DNA of 6,306 bases from the NCBI GenBank assembly GCA_017418585.1, contig JAFONG010000180.1, positions 1 through 6,306 of the forward strand. The letters run 5' to 3'. Shown here piece after piece: positions 1-5,702 of this stretch. Source of the stretch: Erysipelotrichaceae bacterium. Lineage in GTDB: Bacteria; Bacillota_I; Bacilli_A; Erysipelotrichales; Erysipelotrichaceae. The notes under the pieces were generated by a model. That model made no database searches. It had not been told where the DNA came from and was given only the letters and a program-made list of their open reading frames with translations. Numbering within the stretch: the stretch's first letter is position 1; each line of letters opens with the position of its first letter. Position numbers and translations under genes: made by a program.

Positions 1-640
1 AAAGCAGCTGATCGCCGTCTTCTCCCGGATAGTAGTAGATATAGTCGTAGACATCGCTTTCGCCTAGAACCACGATCGTCTGTCCCTTCTTGCCTATATA
101 CGAATGCAGAAGCGTTCTGTAGCAGCTGATCTGACGGCACACCTTTCCATCTTCCGGTTCCGTAAAATCGCTGATCTCATATCCGGCAACATTGTCTTTC
201 AGTAGAGCTACGATCCTGCCGTCCGAAAGAGTTTCAATTTCCAGAGCGTTTTCCGCATCTTTGACATAGATCGGCGCATTCAGATGAACGATCACGAGAG
301 TCAGAAGGATCGCACCCAGCAGAAATCCTGTAATCAGGCTCCGGATCTTCTTCTGACGGATCGCCTTCTTCAGCAGCGACAGCAGATCGGCTGTATAGGA
401 TTCTGTCTCGTTCTTACTGAAATCCTTCGTTATGCGTTCCCCTCTGAGCAGTTCCGCAACAGAAACATCCAGAGCATCCGCTATGCTTTCCAGGGAACCG
501 ATATCCGGAAAACCCTTCCCCGTTTCCCAGCGCGATACCGCCTTATCCGATACATGCAGAAGATCCGACAGCTGCAGCTGCGTCAGATCTTTTTCTTTTC
601 TAAGTTCACTGATGAACTTTCCCGTTTTTTCACTGTTCAT
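1..640 (-). CDS. Membrane-anchored XRE-family transcriptional regulator, 3' end beyond window
   Basis: Reads leftward from ATG at 640-638 and stays open to the left edge, giving 213 residues with no stop. Residues about 9-67 form a Cro/CI-type helix-turn-helix: KFISELRKEK, then LTQLQLSDLL and the recognition helix SDKAVSRWETGKGFPDI, ending in the usual LDVSVAELLRGE. A linker rich in charged residues follows (68-100), then one hydrophobic segment at about 101-119 (SLITGFLLGAILLTLVIVH) preceded by KKAIRQKKIR, which suggests the DNA-binding domain lies in the cytoplasm and the C-terminal part outside. The external part seen so far (120-213) is unlike any domain I recognise and contains two cysteines (CRQISC). 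The start is supported by GGGAGG at 654-649, eight bases upstream. It diverges from darA. The target genes are unknown; autoregulation is an inference. The fold call is firm, the function is not. Confidence 0.88.
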   Translation of the reverse strand, partial: MNSEKTGKFISELRKEKDLTQLQLSDLLHVSDKAVSRWETGKGFPDIGSLESIADALDVSVAELLRGERITKDFSKNETESYTADLLSLLKKAIRQKKIRSLITGFLLGAILLTLVIVHLNAPIYVKDAENALEIETLSDGRIVALLKDNVAGYEISDFTEPEDGKVCRQISCYRTLLHSYIGKKGQTIVVLGESDVYDYIYYYPGEDGDQLL

Positions 641-660
641 AAACAAGACCTCCCAAGTTC

Positions 661-689
661 AAGATAGTCTTTCTCTATCCCCGTGTCAC
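661..689 (-). promoter_or_regulatory. Putative promoter of the XRE regulator gene
   Basis: On the minus strand GTGACA (689-684) and TATCTT (666-661) lie 17 bases apart, matching five of six and four of six consensus positions. Transcription would start near 654, at the GGGAGG ribosome binding site, giving a very short leader. An inverted repeat GATAG/CTATC (663-667 and 675-679) overlaps the -10 and the spacer, so it could be an operator for the regulator itself. Seen by eye only; the operator role is inference. Confidence 0.35.
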
Positions 690-767
690 CCTATGAATCG
701 TAGAGTTTCCTGTTTTTATCCGTAACGGCCTTCAATATATTATTATGAGCTAAATATCCGGAAATAA

Positions 768-776
768 TGCTAAAAT
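768..776 (+). promoter_or_regulatory. Putative extended -10 promoter of darA
   Basis: TGCTAAAAT is an extended -10 element (TG, one base, TAAAAT) in AT-rich DNA, with no convincing -35 hexamer at 16-18 bases upstream, as is common for extended -10 promoters. The predicted start near 783 leaves a leader of roughly 17 bases, ending in GGGGG at 788-792, seven bases before the darA ATG. That leader is too short for a riboswitch. Confidence 0.5.
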
Positions 777-799
777 GAATTTATATAGGGGGTAAAAGT

Positions 800-1123
800 A
801 TGAAACTGATACTAGCCATTATTTCTACAGATGATACAAAAGCCTGCATCTCTGCCCTGAATAAGGCATCCTTCCAGGTAACACGTCTGGCTACTACCGG
901 CGGTTTCCTTTCATCCGGCAACACTACACTGCTCATCGGATGTGAAGACAAGGAAGTCGAAAGAGCGATCGAGATCATCGGCAGCGAATCGCAGAGAAGA
1001 AAAGAAGCTGTTCCTACGACGATTTCTTCCGATATGTCCAATCTGGTTTCTTATCCGATTGAAGTCGAAGTCGGCGGCGCTACCATTTTCGTTCTGAATG
1101 TCGATCAATTTACAAAACTCTAA
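800..1123 (+). CDS. darA: Cyclic di-AMP receptor, DarA/PstA family PII-like protein (DUF970)
   Basis: 107 residues against about 109 in Bacillus DarA and Staphylococcus PstA. These small cytosolic trimers bind c-di-AMP between subunits; their downstream partner is poorly known. Recognition rests on LATTGGFLSSGNTTLLIG (residues 30-47) and the C-terminal YPIEVEVGGATIFVLNVDQF, both near-identical to family members as I recall them. Thr28, Gly35, Phe36, Asn41 and Gly47, positions in or near the nucleotide pocket, are kept. Two departures: residue 26 is Gln where I recall Arg in the characterised proteins, and the flexible loop before YPIEV lacks the usual PMGG motif and is about two residues shorter. 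ATG 800 has GGGGG at 788-792. In many Firmicutes this gene sits between tmk and holB; here it stands alone, divergent from an XRE gene and followed directly by a terminator. Not a classical GlnB PII protein. Confidence 0.94.
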   Translation: MKLILAIISTDDTKACISALNKASFQVTRLATTGGFLSSGNTTLLIGCEDKEVERAIEIIGSESQRRKEAVPTTISSDMSNLVSYPIEVEVGGATIFVLNVDQFTKL

Positions 1124-1147
1124 GAACTAGAAACCTAGTTCTTTTTT
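1122..1147 (+). terminator. Intrinsic terminator between darA and azlC
   Basis: A perfect 9-bp stem, AAGAACTAG (1122-1130) with CTAGTTCTT (1135-1143), closes a four-base AAAC loop and runs into six T's (1142-1147). It overlaps the darA stop codon and ends five bases before the azlC ATG. The stem is AT-rich, so termination may be partial; if it is strong, azlCD needs its own promoter. Confidence 0.8.
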
Positions 1148-1151
1148 CAAA

Positions 1152-1847
1152 ATGAAAGGATTCAAAGAGGGATTTAAGACCGGAATACCGATCGGACTGG
1201 GCTACTTTGCTGTAGCCTTTTCACTCGGCATCGCAGCGGCAAAAGCGGGTCTTAGTCCTTTTCAGGGTTTTCTGACTTCTTTTCTGGCCAATGCTTCGGC
1301 CGGAGAGAATGCCGCCTTCATTGCGATCAGGGAGAGCGTTCCCTACATCCAGATGATCCTGATTACCCTTGTAAGCAATATCCGTTATGTTCTGATGTCC
1401 TTCGCCTTGTCGCAGAAGATCGATCCCAAAGCCGGCATGCTTCATAGACTGCTGCTGGGATTCTATCTGACGGACGAGTATTTCGCCCTTGCGGTCTCTC
1501 AGGACGGGTGTTGCGATCCTTACTACTCCTATGGTGCGATATCGTTTGCCGCACCCTGCTGGGCGCTTGGAACAGCCTTCGGCATCCTGATGGGACAGAC
1601 CCTGCCTTTCAAGATCGTCAGTGCCTTGTCGGTCGCCCTCTACGGAATGTTTCTGGCCATCATCATCCCGCCGGCCAAGAAACAGAAAACGATCGCCGCT
1701 CTGATCGTCATCAGCTTTTTGTCCAGTTATCTGCTTTCTCAGTTTACTCCCTTATCCGAAAGCACGGTAACGATCATTCTGACAATCGCCATATCTTCAC
1801 TGGGCGCCATCCTGCAGCCTGTCAAAGGAGAGATCCATGAAGAATAG
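1152..1847 (+). CDS. azlC: AzlC family branched-chain amino acid exporter, large subunit
   Basis: 231 residues, the usual AzlC length. With AzlD it forms a membrane permease that exports branched-chain amino acids and their toxic analogues (such as 4-azaleucine in Bacillus subtilis). Family marks: the N-terminal FKEGFKTGIPIGLGYFAVAF (4-23), the buried NASAGE segment (47-52), NIRYVLMS (76-83) and YLTDEYFAL (105-113). Hydrophobic segments lie at about 12-31, 39-60, 64-86, 128-150, 152-173, 180-197 and 205-222. The start is fixed by the sequence: in-frame TAG at 1128-1130 lies upstream with no other start codon between, and a later start would remove the conserved N-terminus. Oddly, no Shine-Dalgarno sequence precedes ATG 1152; the six-T tract of the darA terminator is there instead. 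Its last 11 bases overlap azlD. Substrate is inferred from the family. Confidence 0.92.
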   Translation: MKGFKEGFKTGIPIGLGYFAVAFSLGIAAAKAGLSPFQGFLTSFLANASAGENAAFIAIRESVPYIQMILITLVSNIRYVLMSFALSQKIDPKAGMLHRLLLGFYLTDEYFALAVSQDGCCDPYYSYGAISFAAPCWALGTAFGILMGQTLPFKIVSALSVALYGMFLAIIIPPAKKQKTIAALIVISFLSSYLLSQFTPLSESTVTIILTIAISSLGAILQPVKGEIHEE

Positions 1848-2142
1848 TATCTACATATACATCCTGCTGATGGCAGTCACCGTCTTCATCATCCGGGTCC
1901 TTCCTTTGACCCTGATCAGAAAGCCGATACAGAACCTTTTCATCCGTTCTTTTCTATACTACGTCCCATATGTCACCCTTTCCGTCATGACCTTTCCGGC
2001 CATCCTCAGGGCTACGGCCAGTCCGGTCTCCGGAATTATCGCCCTGATCCTGGGAATGATCGGTGCCTACAAGGAACTGGGACTGTTTAAAGTCACGCTG
2101 ATCTGCTGCATCAGCGTACTGCTGCTGGAAATGTTTATCTGA
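1837..2142 (+). CDS. azlD: AzlD family branched-chain amino acid exporter, small subunit
   Basis: 101 residues, nearly all hydrophobic, with about four membrane segments (roughly 5-25, 39-61, 63-80, 84-100), as in AzlD (pfam05437). FIIRVLPLTL (17-26) holds the conserved Arg20 and Pro23 pair, and YVPYVTLSVMTFPAIL (42-56) matches the second-helix core. It works with AzlC as a two-subunit exporter. ATG 1837 sits inside the end of azlC (azlC stop TAG at 1845-1847), with AAAGGAG at 1824-1830 six bases upstream, so translation is probably coupled. The tight azlC-azlD order is the standard arrangement and supports both calls. Only 34 bases separate it from the flavodiiron gene. Confidence 0.92.
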   Translation: MKNSIYIYILLMAVTVFIIRVLPLTLIRKPIQNLFIRSFLYYVPYVTLSVMTFPAILRATASPVSGIIALILGMIGAYKELGLFKVTLICCISVLLLEMFI

Positions 2143-2176
2143 CAGGATAATTCATAACATACAAGGAGGAAACACA

Positions 2177-3970
2177 ATGGAAATCACCAAGGACATCCGC
2201 TACATCGGAGTCAACGACCATCAGGTCGATCTGTTCGAAGGACAGTACAAAGTGCCTAACGGCATGGCCTACAACTCTTATGTCATTCTGGATGAAAAAA
2301 CCGCAATCATGGATACCGTAGATCAGCACTTTACCCATGAATGGCTGGATAATCTGCAGAATGCCTTAAACGGACGTCAACCCGACTATCTGGTCATCCA
2401 GCACATGGAGCCTGACCATTCCGCCAACATCGCCGCATTCATGAAAATCTATGACAAGACGGTCATCGTATCGTCACAGAAGGCTTTCGACATGATGGAG
2501 AACTTCTTCGGCACTTCCTATGAAGAAAGAAGAATCGTCGTCAAAGAAGGAGACAGCCTTTCTCTTGGAAAACATGTCCTGAACTTCGTTGCCGCGCCGA
2601 TGGTACACTGGCCGGAAGTCATCATGACCTACGACAGTTATGAACGGGCTCTTTTCTCGGCTGACGCTTTCGGCAAGTTCGGCGCTTTGGATGTCGAAGA
2701 AGAGTGGATCGATGAAGCAAGACGCTACTACATCGGCATCGTCGGCAAATACGGAAAACAGGTGCTCTCTGTTTTAAAGAAAGCTTCTTCCCTGGATATT
2801 TCCATGATCCTGCCTCTGCACGGACCTTTCCTGTACAAGAATCTGGGATACTATCTGAACCTGTATCAGACCTGGGCATCGTATGAAGCGGAAAAAGACG
2901 GCGTGGTGATCTGCTACACTTCCGTATACGGTCACACCAAAAAAGCCGTGGAGCAGCTTGCCGAACAGCTGAAGAACTTCAACGCTCCGGAAGTAAAAGT
3001 CTATGACCTGGCCAGAGACGACATGTCGAGTGCCGTTGCAGATGCGTTTGCCTACAGTAAGCTGGTTCTGGCTACGACAACCTATAATGCGGACATCTAT
3101 CCGTTCATGAAAGAATTCATCCATCATCTGACGGAAAGAAATTTCCAGAACAAATACATCGGTCTGATCGAGAACGGATGCTGGGCTCCTCTGGCAGCCA
3201 AGACGATGAAGGATCTGCTGGCCAATCAGCCTAACCTGACCTTTGTCAATCCGGTCGTTCACATCAAGTCCGCATTGAACGATACAAACAGACAGGAGAT
3301 CGAAGATCTGGCGAAAGTCCTGTGCATCGATTATGTCGCAAGAGATGAAAGCAGAGCCAACAAGAGCGATATGAAAGCTCTGTTCTCCATCGGCTACGGT
3401 CTGTATGTGGTTACCTCCAACGACGGCAAGAAGGATAACGGTCTGATCGTCAACACGGTCGCGCAGCTGACCGACAATCCGTTCAGAGTCATGGTATCGA
3501 TAAACAAGGACAACTACTCCCACCACATCATCAGACAGACCGGCATCATGAACGTCAACTGTCTGAACATCGAAGCTCCGTTCAAGGTCTTCCAGCAGTT
3601 CGGTTTCCAGTCCGGAAGAAACGCCGAAAAGTTTAAGGACGAGAAAGAACTCCTCCGTTCCGACAACGGTCTGGTCTTCCTTCCTCGCTACATCAATGCC
3701 TTCTTCTCCCTGAAAGTTGAAGACTACAAGGATCTGGGAACGCACGGCATGTTTATCTGTTCCGTAACGGAAGCCAGAGTCATCAACAACGTCGAAACGA
3801 TGACTTACACCTACTATCAGAAGAACGTCAAGCCAAAACCGGAAACGCAGGGCAAGAAAGGTTTTGTCTGCAAGGTCTGCGGCTATGTCTATGAAGGAGA
3901 TGAACTGCCTGAAGACTTTGTCTGTCCGTTGTGCAAGCACGGTGCGGCAGACTTTGAACCGATCCAGTAA
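2177..3970 (+). CDS. Flavodiiron protein with fused flavin reductase and rubredoxin domains
   Basis: 597 residues, four domains. (1) About 1-240, metallo-beta-lactamase-like diiron domain with all expected ligands: His76, Glu78, Asp80, His81 (HMEPDH), His144, Asp163, His215. (2) About 242-386, flavodoxin-like, with FMN loops SVYGHT (249-254), TTTYNADIYP (299-308) and ENGCWAP (331-337). (3) About 400-545, flavin-reductase-like FMN domain with NGLIVNTVAQLTDNPF (420-435) and NYSHHII (445-451). (4) 563-597, short rubredoxin with Cys565, Cys568, Cys583, Cys586 (CKVC and CPLC, only 14 residues apart). Family members reduce O2 to water and/or NO to N2O in the cytoplasm of anaerobes. Domains 3-4 resemble Hrb, the separate NADH-rubredoxin partner of FprA in Moorella, so this chain may take electrons from NAD(P)H directly; that is inference. 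Whether O2 or NO is preferred cannot be read from sequence. Start has AAGGAGG at 2163-2169, seven bases upstream. Probably cotranscribed with azlCD and acyP. Confidence 0.95.
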   Translation: MEITKDIRYIGVNDHQVDLFEGQYKVPNGMAYNSYVILDEKTAIMDTVDQHFTHEWLDNLQNALNGRQPDYLVIQHMEPDHSANIAAFMKIYDKTVIVSSQKAFDMMENFFGTSYEERRIVVKEGDSLSLGKHVLNFVAAPMVHWPEVIMTYDSYERALFSADAFGKFGALDVEEEWIDEARRYYIGIVGKYGKQVLSVLKKASSLDISMILPLHGPFLYKNLGYYLNLYQTWASYEAEKDGVVICYTSVYGHTKKAVEQLAEQLKNFNAPEVKVYDLARDDMSSAVADAFAYSKLVLATTTYNADIYPFMKEFIHHLTERNFQNKYIGLIENGCWAPLAAKTMKDLLANQPNLTFVNPVVHIKSALNDTNRQEIEDLAKVLCIDYVARDESRANKSDMKALFSIGYGLYVVTSNDGKKDNGLIVNTVAQLTDNPFRVMVSINKDNYSHHIIRQTGIMNVNCLNIEAPFKVFQQFGFQSGRNAEKFKDEKELLRSDNGLVFLPRYINAFFSLKVEDYKDLGTHGMFICSVTEARVINNVETMTYTYYQKNVKPKPETQGKKGFVCKVCGYVYEGDELPEDFVCPLCKHGAADFEPIQ

Positions 3971-3987
3971 ACGTGTAGAATATTGGT

Positions 3988-4257
3988 ATGAAACGTTATT
4001 ACATCATTTTCAGCGGTATTGTGCAGGGTGTCGGCTTCAGATGGAGGCTTCTGATGTCTGCCCAGCGTCTCGGTCTGACCGGCTATGCCCGGAATCTGTC
4101 CAACGGCAATGTTGAGGTTGAGGTACAGGGACACGGCGTCGATGCGTTCCTGGCCGATGCCTTAAAGGAAGACCGTTTCATTCAGATCTACGACTACACG
4201 ATAAAGGAAATACCGGTCGTAGAAGACGAAAGAAAATTCGATGTAAAGTATTACTGA
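3988..4257 (+). CDS. acyP: Acylphosphatase
   Basis: 89 residues, the usual size of this small alpha/beta enzyme, which hydrolyses acyl phosphates such as acetyl phosphate, carbamoyl phosphate or 1,3-bisphosphoglycerate. The phosphate-binding loop GIVQGVGFR (10-18) ends in the catalytic Arg18, and Asn36 in YARNLSNGNVEVEVQG (33-48) is the second catalytic residue; both are present. The C-terminal part is less typical but ends in the usual short strand (FDVKYY). It starts 17 bases after the flavodiiron stop. An in-frame TAG at 3976-3978 prevents a longer start, and no clear Shine-Dalgarno sequence precedes ATG 3988, so expression may depend on coupling to the upstream gene. A terminator follows four bases after its stop. 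Confidence 0.94.
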   Translation: MKRYYIIFSGIVQGVGFRWRLLMSAQRLGLTGYARNLSNGNVEVEVQGHGVDAFLADALKEDRFIQIYDYTIKEIPVVEDERKFDVKYY

Positions 4258-4261
4258 AACA

Positions 4262-4287
4262 AAAAAGACTTCCTATGAAGTCTTTTT
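4262..4287. terminator. Bidirectional intrinsic terminator between converging units
   Basis: AAAAAGACTTC (4262-4272) pairs with GAAGTCTTTTT (4277-4287) around a CTAT loop. Read rightward, a T-tract ends the acyP unit; read leftward, the A-tract becomes a T-tract that ends the methyltransferase unit, whose stop codon (4290-4288) abuts the stem. One element serves both strands. Confidence 0.92.
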
Positions 4288-5001
4288 CTATTGTCTGAAC
4301 CGATACATGATGATGGCTGAGGCCATCCCGACGTTGAGGGAATCGATATTGCGCATGTCGATCTTCACGACCCCGTCCGCTTCTTCCATCAGCTGTTTCG
4401 AAACGCCGCTTCCTTCATTGCCGAGAATGAAAGCCATCTTTTCCGTGCTTTCAATTTCATGAAGTTCTTTGGTATTGTCCTGCAGTCCGGTCGCATATAC
4501 GGCATAACCCTTCTGTTTCAGTTTCCTGACTTCCTGATAAAGATCCCTGTGGCAGATGTTTAAAGTGTAGATGCCGCCCCTGCAGGTATTGAGACACTTT
4601 TCGTTGTAGATATCTGCACATTCTTCGGAAAGGATCAGCGAATCAAATCCGAACAGCTGCGCTTCTTCCATGATCCTGCCGATATTCAAAGGATCCTGCA
4701 GATGATCAAGAATCATCACCCTGTTTCCGTAACTGTCTTTTTCTTCGATCATCTCAGATACGCCGATATAGCTCAGATCGTTTCTTTTGCTGATCTTGTT
4801 TAATACTTCCTGTGATACTTCCAGACTGTTCCTGAATTCAAAAGGAACCTCTCCGGCAAAGATCAGCTGTTTCAGGAAACCGTATTCCTTCGCCGTATTG
4901 ATCATCTCCGGATCGCATAAAAGAAAAGAACTGCTGCGGTATTTCTTCTGATGCAGCTTCGTAAGTTCCTTTACCGTTTTATTCTCTAAGGAAGTAATCA
5001 T
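4288..5001 (-). CDS. SpoU/TrmH-family RNA methyltransferase-like protein lacking the motif-1 arginine
   Basis: 237 residues. The N-terminal part (about 1-80) has the layout of the SpoU substrate-binding domain (ITSLENKTVKELTKLHQKKYR at the start), but CDPEM (29-33) stands where family members usually have EG. The SPOUT domain follows at about 94-237: motif 1 DPLNIGRIMEEAQLFGF (103-119), motif 2 FILGNEGSGVS (191-201), motif 3 IDSLNVGMASAIIMYRF (219-235). Motifs 2 and 3, which form the knotted SAM site, look intact. In motif 1 the arginine expected six residues after Asn106 is Glu112. In TrmH-type 2'-O-methyltransferases that arginine takes part in catalysis, so activity may be altered or lost; this is inference. 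It overlaps the preceding gene by four bases (ATGA, 5001-4998) with only a weak AGAGAAAG upstream, indicating translational coupling. RNA target unknown. Confidence 0.85.
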   Translation of the reverse strand: MITSLENKTVKELTKLHQKKYRSSSFLLCDPEMINTAKEYGFLKQLIFAGEVPFEFRNSLEVSQEVLNKISKRNDLSYIGVSEMIEEKDSYGNRVMILDHLQDPLNIGRIMEEAQLFGFDSLILSEECADIYNEKCLNTCRGGIYTLNICHRDLYQEVRKLKQKGYAVYATGLQDNTKELHEIESTEKMAFILGNEGSGVSKQLMEEADGVVKIDMRNIDSLNVGMASAIIMYRFRQ

Positions 5002-5702
5002 TTCTTTCTCTGTTTGAACAGCAGTGTAGCGGTCACGTCAAGGGCGCCGCAGGCATTCAGGGCATTGCGGAAATCGGAACCGTAGGGAATATAGAGATAT
5101 TCATCGCAAAGTTCCAGGAGTTCAGAACTGATTCCTCTTTTTTCTCCTCCCAGCATGATCAATGATTTCTGTCCGAAGCTTTCCTCAAAGATATCCTTTG
5201 AATCATCTCCTCTGTACAGACCATAGAGACGATATCCGTTTTCCTTGTGTTTTCTGATTTCTTCCAGGGCGTTTCCTGTGACTTTGACGTTCAGCATGTC
5301 ATAGGCTCCGGCAGAAGACTTGAACAGCTGCGCTTCCATGCCGGAATAGTCGCGCTGCGAGAGCAGGACATTCATGAATCCGAAAGCATACAGGGTTCTC
5401 AAGGCATAACCGAGATTAAACGGATCTTCTATCCCGTCAAGATAGAAGATATCTCCATTGTCAAATTCATCATCCTTACGTGAAAGGACTTCAGCACCGA
5501 CGCCTCCGTGGCTCTTTCCTTTCAGGTATTCCAAAAGCTCTTCCGGTCCCAGTTCCATAACCGGTATATCGTTCAGTCTGGCTATCTTACGAATATAGTT
5601 GAAATCCTTCGTCTTCTTTGTCTTGTTGATGTAGACTTTGGACACTTCTCTCTTTTTGCCGTTGATCGCAGCCTTGACGCTGATCGCACCCTCAATCGTC
5701 AT
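4998..5702 (-). CDS. TrmH-family RNA 2'-O-methyltransferase
   Basis: 234 residues from ATG 5702. N-terminal TIEGAISVKAAINGKKREV (2-20) and SHGGVGAEV (64-72) match the RNA-binding domain of RlmB/TrmH relatives. The SPOUT domain has motif 1 DPFNLGYALRTLYAFGF (93-109) with the catalytic-type Arg102 present, motif 2 MLGGEKRGIS (183-192) with Gly-Gly-Glu instead of Gly-Asn-Glu, and motif 3 FRNALNACGALDVTATLLF (211-229) with ALN instead of SLN. It probably methylates a ribose in rRNA or tRNA using SAM; the target cannot be told. A start at 5759 would add 19 residues without family resemblance, lying inside the U32 gene; 5702 fits the domain start and has AAAGG nine bases upstream. It overlaps the U32 stop by 11 bases and the next gene by four. 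The two methyltransferase-like proteins are clearly different in sequence, so not a recent duplication. Confidence 0.87.
   Translation of the reverse strand: MTIEGAISVKAAINGKKREVSKVYINKTKKTKDFNYIRKIARLNDIPVMELGPEELLEYLKGKSHGGVGAEVLSRKDDEFDNGDIFYLDGIEDPFNLGYALRTLYAFGFMNVLLSQRDYSGMEAQLFKSSAGAYDMLNVKVTGNALEEIRKHKENGYRLYGLYRGDDSKDIFEESFGQKSLIMLGGEKRGISSELLELCDEYLYIPYGSDFRNALNACGALDVTATLLFKQRKK

Noticed and set aside
570..584. CAGCTGCAGCTG short repeat
   Set aside because: It falls inside the coding sequence for the helix-turn-helix (DLTQLQLSDL) and is explained by Leu/Gln codons.
284..667. Plus-strand open frame opposite the XRE regulator
   Set aside because: The minus-strand frame has a clear helix-turn-helix, membrane helix and good ribosome binding site; the plus-strand product resembles nothing.
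641..799. c-di-AMP riboswitch or other structured leader before darA
   Set aside because: The likely transcript leader is only about 17 bases, and no long pairing or known riboswitch core was seen in the 159-bp gap.
2774..3940. Long antisense open frame (388 codons) opposite the flavodiiron gene
   Set aside because: It lies wholly inside a gene with four recognisable domains, shows no family motif of its own, and is explained by codon bias on the other strand.
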